Part shown: positions 1-8,450 of the stretch, one piece after another
How positions within the stretch are numbered: position 1 is the first letter of the stretch
Layout of the letters: each line of letters starts with the position of its first letter
Assembly: GCA_017399965.1 (NCBI GenBank)
Contig: JAFQAP010000033.1
Location: forward strand, 1 to 64,000
Length of the DNA: 64,000 nt
DNA from: Clostridia bacterium
Lineage (GTDB): Bacteria; Bacillota; Clostridia; Oscillospirales; CAG-382
Reading direction: 5' to 3'
Translations under genes and position numbers: made by a program
Notes under the pieces: model-generated
What the model saw: the letters and a program-made list of their open reading frames with translations, nothing else
Database searches by the model: none
What the model was told of the DNA's origin: nothing

Positions 1-489
1 GGATTTATCGACCGTCTGCCTACTCACCTTGTAAAAGCGTTCCGTTCCACTCTGGAGGAATTGGGATACGCGGATATTATTATCGTGCTTACCGATTGCT
101 CGGAATGTGATGATGAACGCCGCCGCAAAAATGAGGTCACTTTTAAGCTTATAGATGATCTTGGCGCAAAGGGCAAGCCTATATTGCAGGTATATAATAA
201 GTGCGATATGGCTGTGGATACGGAATTTATTCCTAAAGATGCGGTATGCATTTCAGCTGCCACGGGCGATGGTATAGACGCTCTGCTTGAAAAAGTAAGC
301 GAACTTGTAAAGGAAGGTAAACGAATACTTCGTATGCTGTTCCCTTACGATAAACAATCAGAGGCATCCTCCGTGCACCGTTTCGCACGGGTAATAAGCA
401 CCGAATATCTTGATACGGGCGTGCTTGTTACCGCCGAATGCGATGCAAAGGCGGCAGGCAAGTTTGCCGCATTTATAGAAAAGGACTAA
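1..489 (+). CDS. hflX: GTPase HflX, C-terminal part (5' end outside window)
   Basis: The reading frame is open from base 1 and codes for the last 162 residues. It opens with GFIDRLPTHLVKAFRSTLEE, the conserved stretch of HflX that follows the G3 region. A G4-type NKCD motif and a G5-like SAATG follow, then the small C-terminal domain. HflX is a ribosome-associated GTPase that splits stalled or hibernating 70S particles. The N-terminal ribosome-binding domain, P-loop and switch I lie upstream of the window. The next gene starts 12 bp downstream, so the two are probably co-transcribed. Confidence 0.9.
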   Translation, partial: GFIDRLPTHLVKAFRSTLEELGYADIIIVLTDCSECDDERRRKNEVTFKLIDDLGAKGKPILQVYNKCDMAVDTEFIPKDAVCISAATGDGIDALLEKVSELVKEGKRILRMLFPYDKQSEASSVHRFARVISTEYLDTGVLVTAECDAKAAGKFAAFIEKD

Positions 490-501
490 AGGAGAACGGG
501 T

Positions 502-1779
502 TTGGAAAAGACATCGGAGCAGTACCGTAAATATCTTAATATATTAAAAGAGGAATTACGTCCTGCCATGGGCTGTACCGAGCCCGTGTCCCTGGCGTAT
601 GCCGCCGCCCTTGCAAGAGATGCTTTGGGTGCTATTCCCGAAAAGGTATTTTTGAAGGTAAGCGGCAATATAATTAAAAACGTAAAAAGCGTGGTTATTC
701 CCAATACAGACGGGCTTCACGGAATTTCCGCCGCTGTTGCCGCAGGTATTATTGCAGGCAGGGCGGAAAAATGTCTGGAAACTCTGGGCAAAGTGTCCGA
801 AAAGCAAAAGAAGGATATCCGTGTCTTTTTGGAAAATGCGGAAATACTCATTTCTCCCGCCACAGACGGTCTTGCTTTTGATATTGATATAACCGTCTGT
901 AAGGGCGAAAACCAAGCCCGCGTACGTATTGTAAACAACCATACCAATATCGTACATATATCCAAAAACGGTGTTGTGGAATCGGATATGCCCTTTACCG
1001 ACCATTCCGAGGACAGCTTAACGGATAAATCCTGCCTTAATATTGATGATATCGTCGCTTTTGCAGATATCGTAGATATAGACGAGCTTAAAGAAACCGT
1101 GGGAAAACAGATAGAATATAATATGGCTATTGCCGAAGAGGGCATACAAAATAACTGGGGCGCCAATATCGGCAAGGTTATTTTGCGCAGACAGGGTACG
1201 GGCGTGGAAAAGCGGGCTTGTGCTTATGCCGCCGCGGGAAGCGATGCCCGTATGAGCGGCTGTGAAAAGCCGGTGTATATTATATCGGGAAGCGGAAACC
1301 AAGGTATAACCGCCTCTGTTCCCGTGGCTGTGTACGCAAAGGAGATAGGAACGGATGAGGAAACTCTCCTTCGCGCCGTTGCGGTTTCGGACCTTGTTAC
1401 CATACATCAAAAAGCAGGTATCGGCAGACTTTCCGCTTTTTGCGGTGCTATTAGCGCAGGCTGCGGTGCAGGAGCAGGGGTGGCATATCTTTGCGGTGGC
1501 AAAGCCCATGCGGTTGCACATACCGTGGTAAACGCTATTGCCATACTTTCCGGCACTATTTGCGACGGAGCCAAGCCCTCCTGCGCGGCAAAGATAGCCG
1601 CCGCGGTGGATGCGGGACTTTTGGGCTACGATATGTATATGGAGCATCAGCAATTTTACGGCGGCGACGGTATCGTAACCAAGGGCGCAGATAAAACCGT
1701 AATTAACGTGGGACGTCTTGCCCGCGAGGGTATGAAGGATACGGATACCACTATACTCAAAATAATGTTGGGCGAATAG
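502..1779 (+). CDS. L-cysteine desulfidase / UPF0597 (CyuA, YhaM-like) family protein
   Basis: This 425-residue protein matches the CyuA/UPF0597 family, related to the alpha subunit of iron-sulfur serine dehydratase. Members characterised in enterobacteria and archaea break down L-cysteine to pyruvate, ammonia and sulfide using a [4Fe-4S] cluster. Visible family features are the N-terminal MGCTEP motif, the SGSGNQG glycine-rich motif (about residue 258) and later cysteines in the CGAISAGCGAGAG and CDGAKPSC segments that could hold the cluster. The start is a TTG preceded by GGAG at 491. Substrate (cysteine or serine) is inferred from family only. Confidence 0.8.
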   Translation: MEKTSEQYRKYLNILKEELRPAMGCTEPVSLAYAAALARDALGAIPEKVFLKVSGNIIKNVKSVVIPNTDGLHGISAAVAAGIIAGRAEKCLETLGKVSEKQKKDIRVFLENAEILISPATDGLAFDIDITVCKGENQARVRIVNNHTNIVHISKNGVVESDMPFTDHSEDSLTDKSCLNIDDIVAFADIVDIDELKETVGKQIEYNMAIAEEGIQNNWGANIGKVILRRQGTGVEKRACAYAAAGSDARMSGCEKPVYIISGSGNQGITASVPVAVYAKEIGTDEETLLRAVAVSDLVTIHQKAGIGRLSAFCGAISAGCGAGAGVAYLCGGKAHAVAHTVVNAIAILSGTICDGAKPSCAAKIAAAVDAGLLGYDMYMEHQQFYGGDGIVTKGADKTVINVGRLAREGMKDTDTTILKIMLGE

Positions 1780-1793
1780 TAAAAGCGATTTTC

Positions 1794-1822
1794 TTGACAT
1801 ACCGCCCAAAAGGTGATATAAT
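1794..1822 (+). promoter_or_regulatory. sigma-A promoter of asnA
   Basis: A perfect TTGACA (1794-1799) and a perfect TATAAT (1817-1822) are separated by 17 bp. They lie 34 bp upstream of the asnA start, so asnA has its own strong promoter despite the preceding gene on the same strand. Confidence 0.85.
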
Positions 1823-1856
1823 CGCTGTAATGTTTGATTAAAAGAGGCGTTTTTAT

Positions 1857-2864
1857 ATGAACAAGGTATATATACCCGAAGGGTACTCTCCTGCTTTGGG
1901 CAGTTACGATACCCAGCGGGCAATAGAATTTATAAAAGATAATTTCCAGAAAGCCCTTTCCGAAAATCTCCACTTAAAGCGTGTTTCCGCACCGCTTTTC
2001 GTTACGGCGGAATCCGGACTTAACGATAACCTTTCCGGCAAGGAGCGCCCCGTTTCCTTCGATATACCTGCGGTTGGGGGCGAGGGACAGGTGGTACATT
2101 CCCTTGCAAAATGGAAGCGCCTTGCTTTAAAGAGATATTCTTTTGTTATGCACAGAGGTCTGTTTACGGATATGAACGCTATCCGACGCGACGAGGAATT
2201 GGATAACCTTCATTCCATTTATGTTGACCAATGGGACTGGGAAAAAATAATCTGTGCCGAAGACCGCACCACAGAATACCTTTACGCAACTGTAAACAGC
2301 ATAGTTTCCGCAATATGCGATACTTGCGATAAATTAAAGCAAAAATACCCTGTTTTGAACACATCTCTTTCCCGCAAGGTGGCGTTCATCACCTCCGATG
2401 AGCTGGAGGAAATGTATCCGGCGCTTACTCCCGATGAAAGAGAACACGAATATACCCGTATACACCGCACGGTGTTTGTTTCCCGTATCGGTGCGCCTCT
2501 TAAAAACGGCAAACCCCACGGTATGCGTGCGCCCGACTATGACGATTGGTCGTTGAACGGCGATATCCTCTTCTGGCACGACGCATTGAATACTCATATA
2601 GAGATCTCCTCTATGGGCATCCGTGTTGACCCCGTTTCTCTGGATAAACAGCTTACTTTTTCCGGCTGTGATGACAGACGTGCTTTACCTTTCCACAGCA
2701 TGCTTCTTAATGGGGAATTACCCCTTACTATCGGCGGCGGTATCGGTCAGTCCCGTCTGTGCCTGCTTATGCTGGGCAACGTGCATATAGGTGAAGTTCA
2801 GTCTTCCGTGTGGGACAGCGAAACCATCCGCGTCTGCGCCGAGAAAGGCGTTCCTCTGCTTTAA
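1857..2864 (+). CDS. asnA: Aspartate--ammonia ligase (AsnA)
   Basis: The 335-residue product is full length for AsnA, the ammonia-dependent asparagine synthetase with a class-II aminoacyl-tRNA-synthetase fold. Recognisable stretches are the start MNKVYIPEGYSP, VSAPLFV, GLNDNLSG, VVHSLAKWKR, MNAIRRDEELDNLHS and the C-terminal GGGIGQSRLCMLLLG-like segment that forms class-II motif 3. It converts aspartate, ammonia and ATP to asparagine, AMP and pyrophosphate. The same window also encodes a glutamine-dependent AsnB at 42239. Confidence 0.95.
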   Translation: MNKVYIPEGYSPALGSYDTQRAIEFIKDNFQKALSENLHLKRVSAPLFVTAESGLNDNLSGKERPVSFDIPAVGGEGQVVHSLAKWKRLALKRYSFVMHRGLFTDMNAIRRDEELDNLHSIYVDQWDWEKIICAEDRTTEYLYATVNSIVSAICDTCDKLKQKYPVLNTSLSRKVAFITSDELEEMYPALTPDEREHEYTRIHRTVFVSRIGAPLKNGKPHGMRAPDYDDWSLNGDILFWHDALNTHIEISSMGIRVDPVSLDKQLTFSGCDDRRALPFHSMLLNGELPLTIGGGIGQSRLCLLMLGNVHIGEVQSSVWDSETIRVCAEKGVPLL

Positions 2865-2882
2865 AAACAAATATATAAAAAC

Positions 2883-2912
2883 GGGATATTTGAAATAATA
2901 TCCCTTTAAATT
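2883..2912 (+). terminator. Intrinsic terminator after asnA
   Basis: An 8-bp stem GGGATATT/AATATCCC (2883-2890 with 2897-2904) is followed by a T-rich run to about 2920, 18 bp past the asnA stop. Confidence 0.6.
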
Positions 2913-2941
2913 TTTTTTGGTGATAAAAGGAGTTGATCATT

Positions 2942-3046
2942 ATGTCTGCAATTTGTATCTTTAAAAACCACAATATAATATTTAACAGGAGAAATAATGA
3001 TACAACTGAAAGGCAAAAGAAATTCAGCTTTAATTTTTGCGGATAA
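2942..3046 (+). CDS. Possible 34-residue upstream ORF overlapping rtcB
   Basis: An ATG at 2942 is preceded by AAAGGAG (about 2927-2933) and opens a 34-codon frame, MSAICIFKNHN..., which ends at 3046 inside rtcB in another frame. I recognise no family. It may be a leader peptide that couples translation to rtcB, a decayed gene, or chance; the good ribosome site is the only support. Confidence 0.25.
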   Translation: MSAICIFKNHNIIFNRRNNDTTERQKKFSFNFCG

Positions 3047-4169
3047 AATTGATAAGCAAACAAAAACACAGCTTTCGGATATATTGCGTAACGAAGCTTA
3101 TTCGGATAGCAAGATACGCATTATGCCGGATACTCATTCGGGGAAATACGTTCCCGTGGGCACCACTATGACGATTTCAAACCGTATAGCCCCTTCCTTG
3201 GTGGGGGTGGATATCGGCTGCGGAATGGAAGTTGTGTATATAGGCAAAACCGAAGTGGATTTTAAAAGACTGGATGCAGTTATTCGGTCTTGCATACCAA
3301 GCGGCTCCAAGGTTCATTCTAGCCCGAATACCGATTTTGATTTTTCCCCGTTAAGATGCAGGGATAATATAGACCTGCACCGTGCCGCCTGCAGTATGGG
3401 AACATTGGGCGGCGGTAACCATTTTATCGAACTTGATATTACCGAAGACGGGGGTTTGGTGTTGGTAATACATTCCGGCTCAAGACAGTTGGGAAACGAC
3501 GTGGCGATGTTTTATCAGGATAAAGCCTACCGTTTTCAATGTGCTAAGGCGCGGAGAAACGCAAAACGGTATTATGAAAAGGGCGACGAAGATTTTTACG
3601 GTGTAAAAAAGTTTAAAAGCAAGGATATCCCAAAGGTGAGCTTTCAAGAGGCTGTTCTTGAAGGAAAGGATTTTGAAGATTATCTATTTGATCTTAAAAC
3701 AGTAACCGCTTTTGCAGATAAAAACCGCAAAACCATGGCGGATATTATTTGCGGCGAAATGGGCTTTACCGTAACCGACCGTTTTTCCTGTATTCATAAT
3801 TATATTGATACGTCCCGTATGATATTGCGCAAGGGCGCAGTTTCCGCAGGGGCGGGTGAACGGGTAATCATACCTCTCAATATGCGGGACGGTGCGCTTA
3901 TCTGTAAAGGGCTGGGAAATCCGGATTGGAATTTTTCCGCACCCCACGGCGCGGGAAGAGCCTGCAGCCGCATCGACGCAAAGTATGCCTATACGGTAGA
4001 GGAATTTGCAAAAGAGATGGAAGGTATATACACTACCACAGTTTGCAAAGATACCGTGGACGAATGCCCCATGGCGTACAAATCTGCGGATAGAATAATA
4101 AGCTTTATACAAGATACCGTTCAAATCGAACAAATAATTAAACCTATCTACAATTTTAAAGGTTGTTAA
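2997..4169 (+). CDS. rtcB: RtcB-family RNA ligase / RNA repair protein
   Basis: This 390-residue protein carries the RtcB signature motifs: the metal-binding GVDIGCGME, GTLGGGNHFIE, IHSGSRQLG and HGAGRACSR. In the last of these, His317 corresponds to the histidine that is guanylylated. RtcB joins 2',3'-cyclic phosphate or 3'-phosphate RNA ends to 5'-OH ends with GTP and Mn2+. The length fits the shorter bacterial form rather than the roughly 480-residue archaeal type. The start has the site AGGAGA 6 bp upstream. No archease or rtcA gene is nearby, so it appears to be an orphan repair ligase. Confidence 0.9.
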   Translation: MIQLKGKRNSALIFADKIDKQTKTQLSDILRNEAYSDSKIRIMPDTHSGKYVPVGTTMTISNRIAPSLVGVDIGCGMEVVYIGKTEVDFKRLDAVIRSCIPSGSKVHSSPNTDFDFSPLRCRDNIDLHRAACSMGTLGGGNHFIELDITEDGGLVLVIHSGSRQLGNDVAMFYQDKAYRFQCAKARRNAKRYYEKGDEDFYGVKKFKSKDIPKVSFQEAVLEGKDFEDYLFDLKTVTAFADKNRKTMADIICGEMGFTVTDRFSCIHNYIDTSRMILRKGAVSAGAGERVIIPLNMRDGALICKGLGNPDWNFSAPHGAGRACSRIDAKYAYTVEEFAKEMEGIYTTTVCKDTVDECPMAYKSADRIISFIQDTVQIEQIIKPIYNFKGC

Positions 4170-4175
4170 AGACAA

Positions 4176-4214
4176 ATCACCCCAAGAAGCCCGACGGCTT
4201 CTCGGGGACCCCGA
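4176..4214 (+). repeat. Dispersed palindromic repeat, copy 1
   Basis: The element reads ATCACCCC, an AAGAAGCC/GGCTTCT stem with a 4-base loop, then CGGGGACCCCGA. It begins 7 bp after the rtcB stop and is followed directly by an ordinary terminator. Other copies are at 15527, 18287, 18330, 18370, 22395, 32489, 44184, 44225 and a truncated one at 54853. Confidence 0.85.
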
Positions 4215-4220
4215 CAACAA

Positions 4221-4249
4221 AAAAGGACGAGATTTTTCTCGTCCTTTTT
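4221..4249 (+). terminator. Intrinsic terminator after rtcB
   Basis: AAAAGGACGAG and CTCGTCCTTTTT form an 11-12 bp hairpin with a short T-rich loop and a T run. It lies just past palindromic repeat copy 1. Confidence 0.85.
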
Positions 4250-4308
4250 GCGTACTGTCTTGCTTTGCAAGATTAGTGTGTTATACATTTAATTTTTTAG
4301 TTGTAAAA

Positions 4309-4473
4309 TGTGAAGTTTTCGCTTTTTGCGAAAGTGAAGTTGCTGCGCAGTGAAGTTTGCCGCTTTGCGATGCAAAGCATCAAGTGAAGTTAAGTTTGCC
4401 ACTTTGCCAATGGCAAAACTTCACTATCCGCAGGATAACTTCACTTACGAAGTAAACTTCACTTTCCCCTTGG
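4309..4473. repeat. Mini-hairpin array 1 (linker AGTGAAGTT / AACTTCACT)
   Basis: About 165 bp between the convergent ends of rtcB and hndD consist of small hairpins joined by a 9-base linker. Four linkers in the left half read (A/T)GTGAAGTT, at 4309, 4333, 4350 and 4383. Three in the right half read the reverse complement AACTTCACT, at 4417, 4437 and 4455. The hairpin stems differ in each unit, for example TTCGC/GCGAA, GCTTTGC/GCAAAGC, ATCC/GGAT, TTAC/GTAA and CCCC/GGGG. A longer central hairpin pairs TTGCCA with TGGCAA. Together with repeat copy 1 and the terminator this accounts for the whole gap. Confidence 0.85.
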
Positions 4474-4480
4474 GGCAAAC

Positions 4481-6223
4481 TTAGTTATACTTCTTACGTG
4501 CGGTGTAGTGGGTGTGGAGAAGCTCGTGAGCCTTATGTCCGCCGATCTCGCCGAGGTATTCTGCGTAAAGCTTCTTAACCTCTTCGTTTTCGTGGGACTT
4601 TCTCTTAGCCTTGCCTGCATCCTCTGCATACAGAGCCTTTGCTCTTTCCTTCTTAACGTCAACGTAGCTGCGATCGGTAGCGTTAACGATAGGAGTACCG
4701 CCGCCGTGGATACATCCGCCGGGACAAGCCATAACTTCAATAAAATCGTACTGCTTTTCGCCGCTCTTAATGGATTCAAGAAGCGCTTTTGCGTTTGCGG
4801 TGCCGTGAGCAACTGCAACACGTACTACCTTGCCGTCCAGATCAACTTCGGCTTCCTTGATACCTTCGGTACCGCGAACTGCTTCGAAGTTAACGTCTGC
4901 AAGCTCCTTGCCGGTAACAACTTCGTATACGGTACGGAGAGCAGCCTCCATAACGCCGCCGGTGGTACCGAATATTACGGATGCGCCGGTGGATTCGCCC
5001 ATTACGCTGTCAAAATCGCTGTCGGGCAGACGAACAAAGTCGATACTTGCGGTCTTGATCATTCTTGCAAGCTCTCTTACGGTGATAACCGCGTCAACAT
5101 CCTGCATACCGTCTCTGGAAAGCTCGGGACGTGCAGCCTCGTACTTCTTGGAGGTACAGGGCATTACGGATACAACGTAAATGTTCTTGGGGTCAATTCC
5201 TTCTTTTTCTGCGAAGTAGCTCTTAATAAGAGCGCCTTCCATCTCGTGAGGAGATTTGCAGGAAGAAAGGTTGGGAATGAATTCGGGGAAGAATGTTTCG
5301 CAGTACTTGATCCAGCCGGGAGAGCAGGAGGTGATCATAGGAAGAACGCCGCCGTTCTGGATACGCTGGATAAGCTCGGTGCCCTCTTCCATAATGGTAA
5401 GGTCTGCGCCGAAATCGGTATCGAATACCTTGTCAAAGCCCAGTCTGCGAAGTGCGGAAACCATCTTTCCGGTTACGGAAGTGCCCATAGGCAGACCGAA
5501 CTCTTCGCCCAGAGTTGCTCTTACTGCGGGAGCGGGCTGAACTACAACGTACTTTTCGGGGTCGTTGAGAGCTGCCCAAACATTTGCGGTGTTGTCTTTT
5601 TCCTTAAGCGCGCCAACGGGGCAGGCAAGGATACACTGACCGCAGTATACGCAAGGTGCGTCTACGATAGAACGCTCGAAAGCGCTTCCTACAACGGTCT
5701 TTATACCGCGCTTGGAAAGACCGATAGCGCCGATCTTTTGTACGTCGTTACAAGCGGCGATACAGCGGCGGCAGGAGATACACTTGCTGTTATCACGTAC
5801 GAGGGAGGGAGAAAGGTCGTCTACTTCGTATTCGAACTTTTCGCCGTCGTAGGGATAATCGCTTACACCGTATTCCTTACAGAGAGCTGCAAGCTCGCAG
5901 TTACCGCTGCGTACGCAGGAGGTACATTCTCTGTTATGGGTGGAAAGGATGAGCTCAAGATTGATCTTTCTTACTTTGCGGAGCTTTTCGGTGTTGGTGT
6001 ATATCTCCATTCCGTCGGAAATAGGAGCAACACAAGCTGCCTGATAAGCTCTTGCGCCCTTTATCTCTACCAGACACAGACGGCAAGCGCCGATCTGCTG
6101 TACGTCTTTAAGATAGCAAAGGGTGGGAATGTTTATTTGTGCTTCTCTGGCGGCTTCAAGAACAGTGTAATTTGCGGGCACTGTTACCTTGATGCCGTCT
6201 ATAGTAATTGTTACGTTGTTCAT
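4481..6223 (-). CDS. hndD: NADH-linked [FeFe] hydrogenase catalytic subunit (HndD/HydA type)
   Basis: The 580-residue subunit has the full modular layout. A plant-type [2Fe-2S] domain (Cys36, 47, 50, 64) is followed by the His-Cys3 [4Fe-4S] site (His96, Cys100, 103, 109) and two [4Fe-4S] clusters (Cys148/151/154/158 and Cys191/194/197/201). Then comes the H-cluster domain (Cys300 in TSCSPGW, Cys356 in MPCTSKK, Cys500 and Cys504 in ACPGGCIHGG) and a small-subunit domain at the C-terminus. It reduces protons to H2. Residue 301 is Ser where many monomeric enzymes have the proton-relay Cys. It is the last gene of the 12.6-4.5 kb operon, 13 bp after hndC. Confidence 0.95.
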   Translation of the reverse strand: MNNVTITIDGIKVTVPANYTVLEAAREAQINIPTLCYLKDVQQIGACRLCLVEIKGARAYQAACVAPISDGMEIYTNTEKLRKVRKINLELILSTHNRECTSCVRSGNCELAALCKEYGVSDYPYDGEKFEYEVDDLSPSLVRDNSKCISCRRCIAACNDVQKIGAIGLSKRGIKTVVGSAFERSIVDAPCVYCGQCILACPVGALKEKDNTANVWAALNDPEKYVVVQPAPAVRATLGEEFGLPMGTSVTGKMVSALRRLGFDKVFDTDFGADLTIMEEGTELIQRIQNGGVLPMITSCSPGWIKYCETFFPEFIPNLSSCKSPHEMEGALIKSYFAEKEGIDPKNIYVVSVMPCTSKKYEAARPELSRDGMQDVDAVITVRELARMIKTASIDFVRLPDSDFDSVMGESTGASVIFGTTGGVMEAALRTVYEVVTGKELADVNFEAVRGTEGIKEAEVDLDGKVVRVAVAHGTANAKALLESIKSGEKQYDFIEVMACPGGCIHGGGTPIVNATDRSYVDVKKERAKALYAEDAGKAKRKSHENEEVKKLYAEYLGEIGGHKAHELLHTHYTARKKYN

Positions 6224-6235
6224 TTCGTTTCCCCC

Positions 6236-8032
6236 TTATTTCTTTACGATTGCCTTCTTGGGGCAGCTTGCGAGACATACACCGCACTTGATACACTTGT
6301 CCTGATCGATAACGTAAGGGCTCTTGATAACGCCGGAAATAGCACCAACAGGGCACTTTCTGGAGCAGAGAGAACAGCCGATACATTTTTCGGGGTCGAT
6401 AGTGATCTTTGCAAGAGCCTTACAAGCGCCTGCGGGACATCTCTTTTCACGGATATGAGCTTCATACTCATCACGGAAATAACGGATAGTGGAAAGTACG
6501 GGGTTGGGAGCTGTCTGACCCAGACCGCAGAGTGCGGTAGCCTTGATCATATTACCAAGCTCTTCAAGTTTTTCGATATCTCCTTCTTCGCCCTTGCCTT
6601 CGGTGATACGCTCAAGAATTTCAAGCATTCTTCTGGTACCGACACGGCAGGGAGTACATTTACCGCAGGATTCATCAACGGTAAAGCCCAGGAAGAACTT
6701 TGCGATATCTACCATACAGTTGTCTTCGTCCATTACGATCAGACCGCCGGAGCCCATCATGGAGCCGATAGCGATAAGGTTATCGTAATCAACGGGAGTG
6801 TCGATAAGCTCAGCAGGGATACATCCGCCGGAAGGACCGCCGGTCTGCGCTGCTTTAAACTTCTTGCCGTTGGGGATACCGCCGCCGATCTCTTCGATAA
6901 TGGTGCGGAGGGGAGTACCCATGGGAATTTCAACAAGACCGGTGTTGGTTATCTTGCCGCCCAGAGCAAATACCTTGGTGCCGTGGGATTTTTCGGTACC
7001 GATACCCTTGAACCAATCTGCGCCGTTTATAATGATCTGAGGAATGTTAGCATAAGTTTCAACGTTGTTGAGGATGGTAGGCTTGCCGAACAGACCCTTT
7101 ACAGCAGGGAAGGGAGGACGGGGTCTGGGCTCACCGCGGTGACCTTCGATAGAGGTCATAAGAGCGGTTTCTTCACCGCAAACGAATGCGCCTGCGCCGA
7201 GACGGATATCCAGATCAAAGCTGAAGTCTGTTCCGAATATGTTTTTGCCCAAAAGGCCGTATTCTTTTGCCTGATTAATAGCAGTGGTAAGACGCTGAAC
7301 AGCGATAGGATATTCAGCGCGGACATATATGTAGCCCTGATCTGCGCCGATAGCGTAGCCTGCGATAGCCATTGCTTCGATAACTGCGTGGGGGTCGCCT
7401 TCAAGGATAGATCTGTCCATGAATGCGCCGGGGTCGCCTTCGTCGGCGTTACAGCAAACGTATTTCTGAACGTTGCCTCTGTTGCCGGAAGCAAACTTCC
7501 ACTTAAGACCGGTGGGGAAGCCTGCACCGCCGCGTCCGCGGATGCCGGAATCCAGAACGAGCTGAATAACTTCATCGGGAGTCATTTCGGTAAGACACTT
7601 GCCCAATGCAGCGTAACCGTCGCGGCCGATATATTCTTCGATATTTTCGGGGTCGATAACACCGCAGTTGCGGAGAGCTATACGCATCTGGCTCTTGTAG
7701 AAAGCGGTCTCGTTAAGAGAAGAAGCAGCTTCGCCGCCTTCAACAACGGGATCGTTGTAAACCAGTCTCTGAACGGGACGTCCCTTAAGAAGATGCTCTT
7801 CTACGATTTCGGGAATGTCTTCCGCGGTAACTCTGGAATAGAAGATACCCTCGGGATAAACTATCATTATGGGGCCGAGAGCGCACAGACCGAAGCATCC
7901 GGTCTGAACCATTTTAATTTCCTCAGTAAGTCCGTGCTTTTCAAGCTCGGCGGCCAGTGCGCTTCTTACAGCGGCACTGCCGGAGGAGGTACAACCTGTA
8001 CCTGCGCAAAGAAGTACGTGAGCGCGAATCAT
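6236..8032 (-). CDS. hndC: NADH-oxidising flavin subunit of the [FeFe] hydrogenase (HndC/HydB, NuoF-like)
   Basis: This 598-residue protein combines an N-terminal thioredoxin-like [2Fe-2S] domain (CAGTGC and TGCFGLC), the NuoF core and two C-terminal [4Fe-4S] ferredoxin motifs. The core shows the FMN/NADH site motifs GRGGAGFPTGLKW and CGEETALM and the SCGKCTPCR cluster ligands. The C-terminal motifs are CIGCSLCSRKCP and CIKCGVCLASCP. It passes electrons between NAD(H), ferredoxin and the catalytic subunit. The composition is that of electron-bifurcating (group A3-like) complexes, which I infer but cannot prove from sequence. The start has AGGAGG-type spacing of about 8 bp. Confidence 0.95.
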   Translation of the reverse strand: MIRAHVLLCAGTGCTSSGSAAVRSALAAELEKHGLTEEIKMVQTGCFGLCALGPIMIVYPEGIFYSRVTAEDIPEIVEEHLLKGRPVQRLVYNDPVVEGGEAASSLNETAFYKSQMRIALRNCGVIDPENIEEYIGRDGYAALGKCLTEMTPDEVIQLVLDSGIRGRGGAGFPTGLKWKFASGNRGNVQKYVCCNADEGDPGAFMDRSILEGDPHAVIEAMAIAGYAIGADQGYIYVRAEYPIAVQRLTTAINQAKEYGLLGKNIFGTDFSFDLDIRLGAGAFVCGEETALMTSIEGHRGEPRPRPPFPAVKGLFGKPTILNNVETYANIPQIIINGADWFKGIGTEKSHGTKVFALGGKITNTGLVEIPMGTPLRTIIEEIGGGIPNGKKFKAAQTGGPSGGCIPAELIDTPVDYDNLIAIGSMMGSGGLIVMDEDNCMVDIAKFFLGFTVDESCGKCTPCRVGTRRMLEILERITEGKGEEGDIEKLEELGNMIKATALCGLGQTAPNPVLSTIRYFRDEYEAHIREKRCPAGACKALAKITIDPEKCIGCSLCSRKCPVGAISGVIKSPYVIDQDKCIKCGVCLASCPKKAIVKK

Positions 8033-8049
8033 TTATACGTTTCCTCCGT

Positions 8050-8421
8050 TTATATTTTATAATTTCCTATGGTGTATTCGGTTACGACCTTGCCGCCCTT
8101 AATGTGCTCTGCAACGATACGCTTTGCCATATCGGGGGTAACCTTAACGTAAGTAACCTTTTCTTTGCCTGCTTCAAAAACCTCAACAACGGGTTCGTAC
8201 TGGCAAATACCGATACAACCGGTCTGGGTTACGGTAGCTGCGGAGGACAGGTCCTCTTTAGCAACCTCTTCTACGAGGGTGTTAAGAACAGGTCTTGCGC
8301 CTGCGGCAATACCGCAGGTTGCCATACCCACTACGATGCGTATTCCGTTTACGCCTTCGCGGATACCGACCTTGTCCTTCATCTTTTCTCTGATCTGGGC
8401 AAGTTCTGCTAATGTTTTCAT
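8050..8421 (-). CDS. hndB: HndB-like [2Fe-2S] ferredoxin-domain subunit
   Basis: This 123-residue thioredoxin-fold [2Fe-2S] protein has ligands in the segments MATCGIAAGA and TQTGCIGICQYEP. It resembles HndB of four-subunit NADP-reducing hydrogenases. In this family the small subunit sits beside HndC and probably relays single electrons. Only 17 bp separate it from hndC, and the start has AAAGGATC upstream. Confidence 0.88.
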   Translation of the reverse strand: MKTLAELAQIREKMKDKVGIREGVNGIRIVVGMATCGIAAGARPVLNTLVEEVAKEDLSSAATVTQTGCIGICQYEPVVEVFEAGKEKVTYVKVTPDMAKRIVAEHIKGGKVVTEYTIGNYKI

Positions 8422-8450
8422 TACAAAAGATCCTTTCTTTTTCGGTATAT

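Noticed and set aside
4309..4473. CRISPR array
   Set aside because: Constant parts are only 9 bp and change orientation halfway, the variable parts are palindromes of uneven length, and there are no cas genes in the window. The same holds for 26361-26533 and 54743-54820.
4508..8062. A very long open frame on the plus strand (about 1180 codons)
   Set aside because: It lies exactly antisense to hndD, hndC and part of hndB, whose motifs are unmistakable. Its translation is cysteine-rich and without any domain, a by-product of codon bias in the real genes.
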